A DNA stretch of 64,000 bases from Methylobacterium sp. J-088 (GCF_022829295.1 NZ_JAKSYH010000194.1:1-64000); one strand, 5' to 3'; positions 26,351-35,812 are shown, numbered from the stretch's first letter. Numbers and translations: made by a program. The notes: generated by a model from the sequence alone, not told the origin.

Positions 26351-27334
26351 TCAGGGAGCGGCGTCGAGCACCTGTTGCAGTTGGCGGCGCACAGCGTCCG
26401 GATCGTCGAACACGAGGCGCACGCGCAGCACCCGCACCCGGGCCACGAAGGAAGCGGGCAGGCGCACGGCGTCCTTTTCGGTCGTGACAAGCTCGGCATC
26501 GAGTCGCCGCGCCGCCTCGAGCAGGGCGGCCAGTTCGCCGTCCCGATAGGCATGGTGATCCGGGAAGGCGCGCTGCGCGGCGAGCGTGGCCCCTGTCTCA
26601 ACCAGGGTGGCGAAGAATTTTTCCGGGCGCCCGATGCCCGCGAAGGCGAGGCAGCGCCGGCCTGCCCAATCGTCCGTCTCCCGGACGAGGCGTGCCCGGT
26701 GGACCGGAACGCCCCGGTCCGCGGCGGCCCGGGCGATGGTGTCGCCCGGCGCCCCCTCACCGATGACGATCAAGCCGCCGACATGGGGCCATTGCCGGGC
26801 GAGTGGCGCCCGCAGCGGCCCCGCCGGAACGGGCAGGCCGTTGCCCACGCCGACGGGCGCATCCACGACCACGAGGCTGAGATCCTTCACGAGCGACGGG
26901 TTCTGCAGCCCGTCATCCATCACGATGGCGTCGGCACCCAGTCGCCGGCACAGGGCGGCTCCTCCCGGCCGATCGCGCGCGACGATCGTCGGCGCCCGGC
27001 GGGCGAGCAGCAACGGCTCGTCGCCGACCTCCCCGGCGCTGTGCCGGCGCGGATCGACCTGCATCGGACCGGCCGTCCGGCCGCCATGGCCGCGGGACAG
27101 GAAGGCGGGCGCACGCCCGAGTTCGGCGAGCAGGGCCGCGACGGTGAGCGCGGCGGGCGTCTTGCCTGCCCCACCGAGCGTGAAGTTGCCCAGGCACAGG
27201 ACAGGACAGCCCGCCCGCACGCCCGTCCGATCCATGCGCCGGGCCACCAGCGCCCCGTAGGCTGCCCCCGCGGGTGCCAGGACGCGCGCCAACGGATGAT
27301 CCGGTCCGGAAGCCCAGAATCCGGGAGGCCGCAT
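26351..27334 (-). CDS. lpxK: tetraacyldisaccharide 4'-kinase
   Basis: LpxK phosphorylates the 4' position of the lipid A disaccharide at the inner membrane. The 327-residue protein has the Walker A loop in LCLGNFTLGGAGKTPAALTVA, then FLSRGHGGR, the DDGLQNPSL motif and the C-terminal FPDHHAYRDGEL and TTEKDAVRLP. The ATG overlaps the waaA stop (ATGA), fixing the start. It is the last gene of the acyltransferase-waaA-lpxK envelope operon. Confidence 0.95.
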   Translation of the reverse strand: MRPPGFWASGPDHPLARVLAPAGAAYGALVARRMDRTGVRAGCPVLCLGNFTLGGAGKTPAALTVAALLAELGRAPAFLSRGHGGRTAGPMQVDPRRHSAGEVGDEPLLLARRAPTIVARDRPGGAALCRRLGADAIVMDDGLQNPSLVKDLSLVVVDAPVGVGNGLPVPAGPLRAPLARQWPHVGGLIVIGEGAPGDTIARAAADRGVPVHRARLVRETDDWAGRRCLAFAGIGRPEKFFATLVETGATLAAQRAFPDHHAYRDGELAALLEAARRLDAELVTTEKDAVRLPASFVARVRVLRVRLVFDDPDAVRRQLQQVLDAAP

Positions 27335-28665
27335 CAGGCCCGCGCGAGCGGGCGCACGCGACCGCCCCGGTCGAGGCGTTGCAGCTTCATTTGTGCGACG
27401 AACGGGTCGAGCACCGCGAGCGTGCGGGCCACCGCTCCCTCGAAGGGCTGAAGGGCGCGCTGTCCCGCCTGCGCCATGGTGGCGAGCCGGGCCTGATTCC
27501 CCAGGAGCTCGCCCGCAACCGCGGCCAGTTCGACGCCGTCCTGCACCGCAACGGCCCCGCCGGCCCGATCGAGCGCTTGGTAGACCATGCCGAAATTCTC
27601 GACATGCGGTCCATGCAGCACCGCCGTGCCGAGACGCACCGGCTCGATCGGGTTCTGGCCGCCCCGGCTCACCAGCGAGCCACCCAGGAACCCCAGGGGA
27701 GCGAGGCGGTAGAACAGGCCCAGCTCGCCGATCGTGTCGGCGACGTAGACGTCCACGGATGGATGGGGGCGCCCACCGGCGGAGCGCCGGGCGCTCCGCA
27801 GCCCCAGGGCTGCTGCGCACTCGACGACCTCCGCGCCCCGGGACGGATGCCGCGGGGCAATGAGCGTGAGGAGTTGGGGGAAGCGCTCCTTCAACAAGGC
27901 GTGCGCGTACGCGATGGTGGAATCCTCGCCCGCATGTGTGCTGGCCGCGATCCAGATCGGCCGTGCGGCCACCATGGACCCCAGATACGCGAGTTGCTGC
28001 GGGTCGACCGGGGGCACCGACGCATCGAATTTCAGGTTGCCGGAAATGCTCACCCGCGGCGCGCCGAGCTGGGCGAAGCGGGCCGCATCGTCCTGGGTCT
28101 GGCTGAGGCAGATCGCGATCCGCGACAGGAGTGCCTTGGCGGTGCGCGGGCAACGCTCCCAACCGCGGAACGAGCGTTCCGACATGCGGCCGTTGACCAG
28201 GATCAGCGGGATCTCGCGCTCATCGAGCGCCAGAATCATGTTGGGCCAGATCTCCGATTCAGCGACGACCGCGAGGTTCGGCTGCCAGTGATCGAGGAAG
28301 CGCGCCATCCAGCGCGGCGCGTCGAGGGGCATGTACTGATGGACGGCGCCGACCGGCAGGCGGGCGCCGATCAGGTCGGCGGCCGCGCGGGTGCCCGTGG
28401 TGACCAGAACCGAGAACCCGCGGGCGATCATGCCTTCCACGAGGCCGATCAGCGACAGGGCCTCGCCGACGCTGGCGCCGTGCATCCACACCAGGGGACC
28501 GACCGGGCGGGCCCGCCCGGGCAGGCCGCGCCGCTCGGGGAGACGCAGCGGATCCTCCTTGCCGCGCTGCGCCCGCCACGCGAGGAGCCCGGACAGGGCC
28601 GGCTCGCCGACCCACAGGCCGACCCGGTAGGCCCGCAGCGGCAGGGTCACGGAGGGACGCCTCAT
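27334..28665 (-). CDS. waaA: 3-deoxy-D-manno-octulosonic acid transferase
   Basis: WaaA (KdtA) adds Kdo residues from CMP-Kdo to lipid A precursor. The 443-residue protein has the N-terminal membrane-proximal part, then WMHGASVGEALSLIGLVE, VVAESEIWPNMILAL, SISGNLKFDA, APRHPSRGAEV and the GT30 C-terminal signature LGGSLVSRGGQNPIEPVRLGTAVLHGPHVENF. The ATG at 28665 overlaps the end of the upstream acyltransferase gene and its stop overlaps lpxK. Confidence 0.95.
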   Translation of the reverse strand: MRRPSVTLPLRAYRVGLWVGEPALSGLLAWRAQRGKEDPLRLPERRGLPGRARPVGPLVWMHGASVGEALSLIGLVEGMIARGFSVLVTTGTRAAADLIGARLPVGAVHQYMPLDAPRWMARFLDHWQPNLAVVAESEIWPNMILALDEREIPLILVNGRMSERSFRGWERCPRTAKALLSRIAICLSQTQDDAARFAQLGAPRVSISGNLKFDASVPPVDPQQLAYLGSMVAARPIWIAASTHAGEDSTIAYAHALLKERFPQLLTLIAPRHPSRGAEVVECAAALGLRSARRSAGGRPHPSVDVYVADTIGELGLFYRLAPLGFLGGSLVSRGGQNPIEPVRLGTAVLHGPHVENFGMVYQALDRAGGAVAVQDGVELAAVAGELLGNQARLATMAQAGQRALQPFEGAVARTLAVLDPFVAQMKLQRLDRGGRVRPLARA

Positions 28666-29447
28666 GCGGCGTCTCCCACCGGCGCGGCGGCCTCGACCGA
28701 GGGCGCATCGCGGTAGAGCGCCGCCCGGTCGGCGCGCCCGACCAGGGTGTAGGCGCGGGCATGGACCCGGTTCATCTCGGCCTCGACGAAGCGGCGGAGC
28801 GTCTCGAAGGCTTCGCCCGCGCTGTCGCGCGGCACATAGATCGGATCGCCCAGCACGATCGCGCCGCGCCCGAACGGCAGGCCCAGACAGGCGCGATCCC
28901 AGGACTTGAAGCGCAGATGCCGGCTCGTCACGACGGCCGCCGGGATGATGGGCCGGCCCGAGAGGCGGGCCAGCGTCAGGATGCCGGCGTCGCACCGGCG
29001 CGAGACCTTCGGCACGTCCGCGCTGAACGCCACGGACTCGCCGTCCTTGAGCGCCCGCAGCATGGCCCGCAGCCCTTCGGCCCCACCCTTGGCGCGCGCA
29101 TCCGTGGCCCGATTCCGGCCGCGGGCGCCCGAGGCCCGCATCACCCGGACGCCGAGTCGCTCCAGCGCGATGGTGTTGATGTTGCCGTCCGTGTTGCGCG
29201 AGATGATCGTGGCGACCCTGTCGTGGGACCGGCGCATCAGGGGCATCATGATGTGCTGGCCGTGCCACATGCCGGCGATCATCGGCGTGTGCGCGTCGAT
29301 CCAGGCATTGGCCTGCCCGGCCGACGCGCCGCCGGCCTGGACCACGAAAGGGTTGGTCCGCTGCACCAGCCGCAGGTAGGCCGCCGCGAAGCGGCCGAGC
29401 AGGCGCTGCACGCCGGGCTGACGAAGGAAACGTTTGCCGAGGCTCAT
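28662..29447 (-). CDS. DUF374-type lysophospholipid acyltransferase family protein
   Basis: The 261-residue protein has the DUF374 pattern: MIAGMWHGQHIMMPLMRR, ATIISRNTDGNINTIALERLGVRVMRAS, GAEGLRAMLRALKDGESVAFSADVPK and SGRPIIPAAVVTSR. Family members are membrane-associated acyltransferases linked to lipid A or phospholipid assembly. It is the first gene of the operon with waaA and lpxK, overlapping waaA by four bases. The acyl donor and acceptor are not determined by the sequence. Confidence 0.88.
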   Translation of the reverse strand: MSLGKRFLRQPGVQRLLGRFAAAYLRLVQRTNPFVVQAGGASAGQANAWIDAHTPMIAGMWHGQHIMMPLMRRSHDRVATIISRNTDGNINTIALERLGVRVMRASGARGRNRATDARAKGGAEGLRAMLRALKDGESVAFSADVPKVSRRCDAGILTLARLSGRPIIPAAVVTSRHLRFKSWDRACLGLPFGRGAIVLGDPIYVPRDSAGEAFETLRRFVEAEMNRVHARAYTLVGRADRAALYRDAPSVEAAAPVGDAA

Positions 29448-29640
29448 GTCACGCCTGGGGTGGCCGGAGCGCCACCCGATCAGTTCCGGATCGGAATCGA
29501 CAGCGCATGCTCTAGCCCCCGCGCATCAGACGAAACAATCGGCCCAGATCACAACCTGCGCGCGAAGCGCCGGCTAAGCTGCTGCCCCGGGGTGACGCGG
29601 ATGCTCCTGCGGCACGGCGAAAACACGGCGAGCCGGCTTG

Positions 29641-29680
29641 TTTAGATTTATTCCAGACTATAGATTGGAATCGATCTAGA
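29641..29680 (+). promoter_or_regulatory. probable iron control (Irr/ICE-type) box
   Basis: The sequence TTTAGATTTATTCCAGA (29641-29657) is close to the ICE consensus TTTAGAA-n-TTCTAAA bound by Irr in Rhizobiales, and a second dyad (ATAGATTGGAATCGATCTAGA) follows at 29660-29680. ATTCCA and TGGAAT form a further inverted pair. It lies immediately before the ribosome site of the VIT-type iron transporter, a known kind of Irr target (MbfA). The assignment is by motif only. Confidence 0.55.
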
Positions 29681-29694
29681 AAAGGAGAGCCGCT

Positions 29695-30231
29695 ATGGCC
29701 GCCGTCCTCGAAAGCTCCGCGGCGCTGGCTGCAGAAGCCCGCCGCGCCTTCGTCCTGCGTTACGTGCAACCCGGCCTCGCCGGTCTGATCGATGGCTCGG
29801 TCTCGACGCTGGCGCCGATCTTCGCGGCGGCCTTCGCCACGGGTCACAACCACGCGACGTTCCTGGTGGGCCTCGCGGCCTCGGTCGGGGCAGGGATCAG
29901 CATGGGCTTCACCGAGGCCCTGTCGGACGACGGCAGCATCACCGGCCGCGGCGACCCCTGGATCCGTGGCCTCGTCTGCGGCGCGATGACGACGCTCGGC
30001 GGCCTCGGCCACACGCTGCCCTACGCGATCCCCGACACCCTGCCGGCCGGCTGGCCGAATCCCTTCTGGCTTGCCACGAGCCTCGCGGTAGTGGTCGTCA
30101 TCGTGGAGCTCGTGGCGATCGCGGCGATCCGCACCCGCTACATGGCCACGCCGTTCCCGCGCGCAGCCCTGCAGGTCATGCTCGGCGGCGCCCTGGTTCT
30201 GGCCGTGGGGATGCTGATCGGCAGCGCGTGA
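29695..30231 (+). CDS. VIT/MbfA-type iron transporter, membrane domain only
   Basis: The 178-residue protein has about four or five hydrophobic segments and the VIT-family region PGLAGLIDGSVSTLAPIFAAAFAT, then SVGAGISMGFTEALSDDGSITGRG. MbfA proteins export iron and carry an N-terminal ferritin-like domain; that domain is missing here, leaving only the membrane part. AAAGGAG lies about seven bases before the ATG. An Irr-like box upstream suggests iron-dependent expression. Confidence 0.82.
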   Translation: MAAVLESSAALAAEARRAFVLRYVQPGLAGLIDGSVSTLAPIFAAAFATGHNHATFLVGLAASVGAGISMGFTEALSDDGSITGRGDPWIRGLVCGAMTTLGGLGHTLPYAIPDTLPAGWPNPFWLATSLAVVVVIVELVAIAAIRTRYMATPFPRAALQVMLGGALVLAVGMLIGSA

Positions 30232-30320
30232 CAGGTGCCGCTTGACGGCGGCGCCCGCGCCCGCGATGCGAGGGTCGCTCCTCGGCCGCTCCCGGGCCGT
30301 CCCGCGCGTGATTCCCGGCG

Positions 30321-31229
30321 TTGACCTTCCGCCTCGTCCACCTCAGCGATCCGCATGTCGGCCCCCTGGGCCGGGTGCGTCTGCATCAGCTCATCGGCAA
30401 GCGGGCCACCGGCTACGCCAATTGGCGGCGCGGCCGGTCGCGCAGCCACGACATGACCGTACTGGAGAGGCTGGTCGCCGATCTGAAAGGGCAGGGGGCC
30501 GGGCACGTCGCCTGCACGGGCGACCTGTGCAACATCGGCCTGCCGAGCGAGTGGGCGACGGCGCGCACCTTCCTCGAGGCGTTGGGCTCACCGGATGCGG
30601 TGAGCTTCGTGCCGGGCAATCACGACGCCTACGTCCGCGGCTCCCTGGAGGGGCTGCTCGAAGCCTGTGGCGCCTACACGGGCGACGATTCCGGATCCGT
30701 CGGCCGCTTCCCGTATCTGCGGCGGCGCGGGCCGCTTGCCCTGGTCGGCCTGTCGAGCGCGATCCCGACGAAACCCTTCGTGGCTACGGGACGCCTGGGC
30801 GCGCCGCAGCTGGCGGCCGCTGAATCCCTGCTCCGGGCGCTCGCCACCGAGCCGGGCCGTCCATTCCGGGTCGTGATGATCCATCACCCGCCGCAGCCGG
30901 GCGGCGCAACGGCGGGCCGCGAATTGCTCGACGCGGCGGCCTTCACGGCGATGATCGGACGCGCGGGTGCGGACCTGATCCTGCACGGCCACAACCACGT
31001 GACCAGCACCGCCCGCATCCCGGGCCCCGACGGGCGCGGCGTGCCGGTCGTGGGTGCGTCCTCAGCGTCGGCCCGGCCCGATGGGCATGGGGCCGTCGCG
31101 GCGCGCCGGGCCTCTTACATCGTGTACGAAGTCGCCCAGGCGGGAGACGGCTACGCGCTCGCGGCCCGGCGCCGCGGACTGGGCGCCGAGGGCACGATGT
31201 GCGACCTCGGGCCCGTTGATGTGGCCTGA
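30321..31229 (+). CDS. calcineurin-like metallophosphoesterase
   Basis: The 302-residue protein has the full metallophosphoesterase set: HLSDPHVGPLG, ACTGDLCNIG, VPGNHDAYV, VVMIHHPPQPG and LILHGHNHVTS, giving a di-metal centre. The arrangement resembles the class III cyclic-nucleotide and related small-phosphoester branch. It starts with TTG at 30321, right before the first motif. No signal peptide is present, so it is cytoplasmic. Its substrate is unknown. Confidence 0.88.
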   Translation: MTFRLVHLSDPHVGPLGRVRLHQLIGKRATGYANWRRGRSRSHDMTVLERLVADLKGQGAGHVACTGDLCNIGLPSEWATARTFLEALGSPDAVSFVPGNHDAYVRGSLEGLLEACGAYTGDDSGSVGRFPYLRRRGPLALVGLSSAIPTKPFVATGRLGAPQLAAAESLLRALATEPGRPFRVVMIHHPPQPGGATAGRELLDAAAFTAMIGRAGADLILHGHNHVTSTARIPGPDGRGVPVVGASSASARPDGHGAVAARRASYIVYEVAQAGDGYALAARRRGLGAEGTMCDLGPVDVA

Positions 31230-31234
31230 GCCGA

Positions 31235-31384
31235 TCAGACGACGGCTGCGAGCTTCTGCCCGGTCAGGCTAGCCTCGTAGCGCTCGGCCTGGAGCCGTGT
31301 CAGGCCGCAGATCAGGGCCAATGTACCGCGATACACGGTGTACGTGCCGTCATGCGTCGGCTTGACGCGAATCACCTCTGCCAT
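31235..31384 (-). CDS. small hypothetical protein (49 residues)
   Basis: The frame starting at the ATG at 31384 is preceded by AGGAC about nine bases upstream. It encodes MAEVIRVKPTHDGTYTVYRG and continues TLALICGLTRLQAERYEASLTGQK. The composition is that of a folded, soluble alpha/beta mini-protein. No domain is recognised. It converges on the phosphoesterase with five bases between the stops. Confidence 0.55.
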   Translation of the reverse strand: MAEVIRVKPTHDGTYTVYRGTLALICGLTRLQAERYEASLTGQKLAAVV

Positions 31385-31692
31385 GGGTCTTGTCCTGTGT
31401 TGGAGGTTACTTGCCGTGGACCGAGGAGATCGTCCCTCCCTCGTGAATGATTCTGTTGAACGCGCGGACACTGAGCACGTTATCGATCAGACCCCTCGTG
31501 GCAAGGGTCGGATACGGACGAATGCTTAGGTATTTCTGCTGCGGCGCGGCAAATCCTTGTACGGACTGACGATCCCGGGCTGCGCAAAAAAGCGGCGGCT
31601 GGCCTGCATATTGAATGCAACTATGCGACGCCGCCCAGCGACGCGAATCAGGGGCGGATTTTGGCCCCTTGGGGCGCGCGAGAGGAATTTCG
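31385..31692. other. gap upstream of the first amidase
   Basis: About 300 bases hold the divergent promoters of the small protein and the amidase. The only structure I see is the dyad TGCAT-ATTGA-ATGCA at 31605-31619, a possible operator. No gene is supported. Confidence 0.4.
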
Positions 31693-33084
31693 ATGCAGCT
31701 TTGGCGTCTGACGGCGACCGACCTGTCGGCTTTGATTCGGACCGGTCAGGTCTCGGCCCGAGAGGTCGCGCAGGCGGCCCTGGACCGGCTCGACACCGTC
31801 AACCGCCGGATCAACGCCGTGGTCGAGCATCGCCCGGAGGAAGTGCTGGCGCAGGCGGATGCGATCGACGCCGCCCGCGGCCGCGGCGAGGCCCTTGGGC
31901 CGCTGGCGGGCGTGCCCGTGACCGTGAAGGTGAACGCCGACCAGCGCGGCTTCGCGACCACCAACGGGCTACGGCTCCAACGCGATCTCATGGCCGGGGA
32001 CGACAATCCCGTGGTCGCCAATCTCCGCAGGGCCGGCGCGGTGCTGCTCGGGCGGACGAACACGCCAGCCTTCTCGCTGCGCTGGTTCACCACCAACCAG
32101 CTCCACGGCGACACCAAGAACCCGCGCGATCCGGCTCTGACGCCGGGCGGCTCGTCGGGCGGGGCCGGCGCCGCGGTGGCGGCCGGGATCGGGGCGATCG
32201 CCCACGGCACCGACATCGCCGGCTCGGTGCGCTACCCGGCCTATGCCTGCGGGGTGCACGGCCTGCGCCCGAGCCTCGGCCGCATCCCGGCCTGGAACCC
32301 GTCTTCCCCCGAGCGCGGGATCGGACCGCAGCTCATGGCCGTATCGGGGCCGCTGGCCCGCAGCATCGCGGATGTGCGCCTCGGCCTGGAAGCCATGGCG
32401 GCGCCCGATCCGCGCGATCCCTGGTGGGTGCCGGCGCCGCTCGTGGGCCCGGAAGTCCCGCGCCGGGTCGCCCTGTGCGTGCGGCCGGGCGGTCTCGCCA
32501 CCGTGCCGGAGGTCGAGAACGCCCTGCGGGATTCGGCCCGCCGACTGTCGGAAGCCGGCTGGACGGTCACCGAGATCGCCGACACGCCGCCGATCCGTGA
32601 GGCGAGCGAGCTGCAGCTGCAGCTCTGGCTGGGCGACGGCTACGCGGCTGTCCGTGAAGCGGCCGAGCGCGAGGGTGACCCGGCGGCGATCGGCCTCCTA
32701 GCGAGCTTCCGGGCGCGGGCCGAGGCGATGCCACCGGACGCGATCGCCCGGGCGCTGACGCGTCGCCTCACGCTCGTCCGGGACTGGTCGCTGTTCCTGG
32801 CCGAGAACCCGGTGCTGCTCGTGCCGGTCTCGGCCGAGCTGCCGTTCCCGGACGGGCTCGACCGGACGGAGGCCGGCGTCGCCCGGGCCTTCGAGGCGAA
32901 CCTCCTTCAGGTCGGGCTGGCGCCGCTCGGGATCCCGGCGCTGACGGTGACCACCGGCCTCGTCGGGCGCACGCCCGTGGGCGTGCAGCTCGTGGCCGCC
33001 CGCTACCGGGAGGACCTGTGCCTCGCGGCCGGTGCCGCGATCGAGGCGGCCGGGGTACCGGAGATGCCGGTCGATCCGGCCTGA
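31693..33084 (+). CDS. amidase-signature family enzyme
   Basis: The 463-residue protein has the Ser-cisSer-Lys triad of the amidase signature family: Lys in GVPVTVKVNADQRG, the cis-Ser in PGGSSGGAGAAVAAG and the nucleophile in GTDIAGSVRYPAYACG. Members hydrolyse amides to acids plus ammonia or act as GatA; the lone occurrence without gatB/gatC argues for catabolism. AGAGGAA precedes the ATG at 31693. It opens the amide/peptide catabolic block. Confidence 0.9.
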   Translation: MQLWRLTATDLSALIRTGQVSAREVAQAALDRLDTVNRRINAVVEHRPEEVLAQADAIDAARGRGEALGPLAGVPVTVKVNADQRGFATTNGLRLQRDLMAGDDNPVVANLRRAGAVLLGRTNTPAFSLRWFTTNQLHGDTKNPRDPALTPGGSSGGAGAAVAAGIGAIAHGTDIAGSVRYPAYACGVHGLRPSLGRIPAWNPSSPERGIGPQLMAVSGPLARSIADVRLGLEAMAAPDPRDPWWVPAPLVGPEVPRRVALCVRPGGLATVPEVENALRDSARRLSEAGWTVTEIADTPPIREASELQLQLWLGDGYAAVREAAEREGDPAAIGLLASFRARAEAMPPDAIARALTRRLTLVRDWSLFLAENPVLLVPVSAELPFPDGLDRTEAGVARAFEANLLQVGLAPLGIPALTVTTGLVGRTPVGVQLVAARYREDLCLAAGAAIEAAGVPEMPVDPA

Positions 33085-33098
33085 GACCCCTTCGACCT

Positions 33099-33204
33099 GG
33101 GTTTCCAAAGGGCTGAGCCCTTTGGCGGGTTCTCAGGGCAGAACCCTGAGATGGTCTCCAGGGCTCTGCCCTGGACCCGCGCAAGGTCTCGACCTTTCGA
33201 AACC
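33099..33204. repeat. four-hairpin intergenic repeat, copy 3
   Basis: Four palindromes in order are CCAAAGGGCTGAGCCCTTTGG, TCTCAGGGCAGAACCCTGAGA, TCCAGGGCTCTGCCCTGGA and AAGGTCTCGACCTT, ending in TTTCGAAACC. It is the inverted counterpart of 20618-20720. It lies between the convergent stops of the amidase and the M20 peptidase. Confidence 0.8.
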
Positions 33205-33209
33205 ACGAC

Positions 33210-34343
33210 TCACGCAGCCCCGAGGCTCGCCAGCAGCGCCGCGAACAGCCGTGCCCGCTGCGGCAGCGTCTCGATCAGCACGTGCTCCTCCAAGGTGTGA
33301 TAGCCCTGACCGAGGGGACCGAGCCCGTCCAGCGTCGGAATGCCGTTGGCGCCCGTGAAATTGCCGTCCGAGCCGCCGCCGGCGCTGCGGTGGGGCAGAG
33401 AATGGCCGAGCGTCTCGCTCAAGCCCCGCGCCGTCTCGTAGAGGGCCATGCAGCCGGCATCGGGCTCCCAGACCGGCCGGGTCACGCCGCGGGTCACGGT
33501 GAAGCGGACGCCGTCCTCTTCCCCCGCCAGAGCCAGCATCCGCGTGACGCCGTGGTCGAGATCGGCCTGTCGCTTGGCCATGCTGAGCGCTTGGCCGCGG
33601 CAGAGCGTCGGCACGCAATTGACCCATTGCCCGCCCGAGACGATGCCGGTGGAGAAGGTGCAATCGGCATCCGACAGGGCATCGATCGCGAGGATCTTGC
33701 GCGCCATGGCGCGGATCGCCGAGCGCCCCTCGTGGGGCGAGGCACCCGCATGACTTGGGCGGCCGGTCGCCTCCAGGTCGAACCGCGCGATGGCGTAGCG
33801 GCCCGTGACCACGCCATTCTCCGGCTGGCCGGGCTCGGGCACCAGCACGAAGGCGTGGCGGGCGGCCTCGGCCTCGATCAGGTCGCGGGTCGAGGGGCTG
33901 CCGATCTCCTCGTCGCCGGTGAACAGCACGGTGATCGGCAGCGGCGTCTCGATCCCGGCCGCCGCGAGCGCACGGATCGCCGCCAGCGCGATCACGTTGC
34001 CGCCCTTCATGTCCAGGATGCCCGGTCCGTAGGCGCGATCACCCGCGATCCGCCAGGGCAGGGCGCCGAGCGTCCCCACCGGGTGGACAGTGTCGAGATG
34101 ACCGAGGATCAGGATCCCCGGTTCGTCCCGGCGCGGATGCGCGAAGCGCGCGCGGACGCAATCGCTCAGGCCCATCCGCCCCGGGATCGTCTCGACCCGC
34201 GCGCCCAGGAGGGCGAGGTCCCGGGCGGCCACACCCATCATCCGGTTGACCGCGGCCGCGTCATAGGTCGGGCTCTCGCATTCGACCCAGGGGCGCAACG
34301 TCGCGAGGATCTCACCCGCGTCGAGGTGCAGGTCCGGGATCAT
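33210..34343 (-). CDS. M20-family metallopeptidase (carboxypeptidase-like)
   Basis: The 377-residue protein has the M20 metal ligands in LILGHLDTVHPVG, GPGILDMKGGNV, LFTGDEEIGSPS and VLVPEPG, and the dimerisation domain with GRPSHAGASPHEGRSAI. It resembles glutamate carboxypeptidase/ArgE relatives that remove a C-terminal residue or deacylate amino acids in the cytoplasm. Its ATG overlaps the M81 stop (ATGA), so it is the last gene of the four-gene minus-strand operon. Confidence 0.9.
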   Translation of the reverse strand: MIPDLHLDAGEILATLRPWVECESPTYDAAAVNRMMGVAARDLALLGARVETIPGRMGLSDCVRARFAHPRRDEPGILILGHLDTVHPVGTLGALPWRIAGDRAYGPGILDMKGGNVIALAAIRALAAAGIETPLPITVLFTGDEEIGSPSTRDLIEAEAARHAFVLVPEPGQPENGVVTGRYAIARFDLEATGRPSHAGASPHEGRSAIRAMARKILAIDALSDADCTFSTGIVSGGQWVNCVPTLCRGQALSMAKRQADLDHGVTRMLALAGEEDGVRFTVTRGVTRPVWEPDAGCMALYETARGLSETLGHSLPHRSAGGGSDGNFTGANGIPTLDGLGPLGQGYHTLEEHVLIETLPQRARLFAALLASLGAA

Positions 34344-35812
34344 CGGGCGGCCTCCGCGGCGAAGGGGTCGGCGACTCGGGGCCAGTAGCGGCCCGAGCGC
34401 TTCGTGTAGGGGATCGCGCCGTAATCCGGCGGGACCGCCCCGGGCGCCGCCACGTAGCGAACCGCGCTCGCGATGGGCGCGAAGGCGGCATAGAAATGCT
34501 GCATCGACTTCACCACGACGATCCGCTTGTCGTCGAGGCTGAGCCCGAGCCCCGTGAAGGCGTCCGGCGCGAAGGCCTGCTGGCGCTTGTGGGTCAGCAC
34601 CACGTGGAGCCTGTCGGCCTCGACCCAGGCGGCGGGGCCGAGATGGGCCCGGCCGCCACTCAGCCCGGTCTGGCTGTGGTCCTCGGAGAGGCCGCGCACG
34701 GTGACGCGCAGGTCCACGGGATCGCCCGAGGTCACGCCGCACTTGCCGCCGATCCGGAGCGTGAAGCGCGCCCCGAGCCCGGCCTCGTGACAGATCCCGA
34801 CCGCGCCGGGATCCCAGATCAGGCCGAGGGCCACGTCCCGCACCCCGCGCTCGGCCAAGCGCGCAAGGATCGCGGTGTTGTCCGAGGGCGCGCCCGCGCC
34901 GGCATTGTCGGCGAAATCGGCGAGCACCGTCGGGCGCGGGTCGTCGGAAGCCAGCGCCGCATCGATGGCCGCATCGATCGTGTCGCAGCGGCTCGCCGCC
35001 TCCTGGCGCATCGCCCAGACGGCGGCGGCGAGTTCGTTGGCCAGCGCCTGCGCCTTGCCGGGATCGCCGTCGGCGACCACGAGTATCTTTGCGCCGACAT
35101 CGGCCACGTCGCCCCACGGGAAGCCGTGCCCGAAGGACACCGACAGGATGCCGTCCCGCCCCTCGAGCGTTTCCATCCGGCGCACGAAGCCCGCGACCGG
35201 CTCGCGGCTGGTGCGCCACATGTTGATGATCCGGCAATCGGCATAGGCCATCACCGGCCGGATCTCTTTTGCGACCGACCGCATCACGAGCGGATAGAGA
35301 TCGCGGGCGCGGTCGACGATATCGGTGTGGGGGTATTCCTTGTAGATCACGATGAGGTCGGCGCTCTGCCGCATCGTCTCGGTCAGGTGGCAGTGCAGGT
35401 CGAGCTCGACGCCGATCACCGCGTCCGGCCCCACGATGGCGCGGACACGCTCCAGGGTGTCGCCCTCGCAATCGTCATAACCCTCGGCCACCATGGCGCC
35501 GTGCATGAACAGCAGCACCGCATCGACCGGCAGCGCGGCCTTGAGGTCGTCCAGCAGGGCGTCGCGCAGCTCCTCATAGACGGCCCGGAGCGTGATCCCG
35601 CCGGGCTGCGCGAAGGTCGAGAGGCTCTCGACGACCGTATGGCCGTCGGCCTCGGCCAGTTCGCGCCACGCCTTGAGGCCGATATTGCTGAGACTCGGCG
35701 GGTTCCGGGTGCCGTCCCGGCGGGCATAGTCGGCGTGGAAGGCCGCGCGGCCCGTCGGCAGCGGCGCGAAGGTGTTGGTCTCGGTGGCGAGGCCCGCGAT
35801 GAAGATCTTCAA
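34340..35812 (-). CDS. M81-family metallopeptidase (MlrC-like)
   Basis: The 490-residue protein matches the M81/MlrC family throughout: IAGLATETNTFAPLPTG at the start, LLFMHGAMVAEGYDDCEGD, IGVELDLHCHLTETM, VLADFADNAGAGAPSDNTAIL and QHFYAAFAPIASAVRYV near the end. MlrC cleaves the linear microcystin tetrapeptide; most relatives have unknown amide or peptide substrates. It is 31 bases downstream of the acylase gene and overlaps the M20 gene, so these enzymes probably act in sequence. Confidence 0.9.
   Translation of the reverse strand: MKIFIAGLATETNTFAPLPTGRAAFHADYARRDGTRNPPSLSNIGLKAWRELAEADGHTVVESLSTFAQPGGITLRAVYEELRDALLDDLKAALPVDAVLLFMHGAMVAEGYDDCEGDTLERVRAIVGPDAVIGVELDLHCHLTETMRQSADLIVIYKEYPHTDIVDRARDLYPLVMRSVAKEIRPVMAYADCRIINMWRTSREPVAGFVRRMETLEGRDGILSVSFGHGFPWGDVADVGAKILVVADGDPGKAQALANELAAAVWAMRQEAASRCDTIDAAIDAALASDDPRPTVLADFADNAGAGAPSDNTAILARLAERGVRDVALGLIWDPGAVGICHEAGLGARFTLRIGGKCGVTSGDPVDLRVTVRGLSEDHSQTGLSGGRAHLGPAAWVEADRLHVVLTHKRQQAFAPDAFTGLGLSLDDKRIVVVKSMQHFYAAFAPIASAVRYVAAPGAVPPDYGAIPYTKRSGRYWPRVADPFAAEAAR

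Noticed and set aside
31693..33084. GatA (glutamyl-tRNA amidotransferase subunit)
   Set aside because: The amidase signature is shared, but gatB and gatC are absent and the neighbours are catabolic hydrolases.
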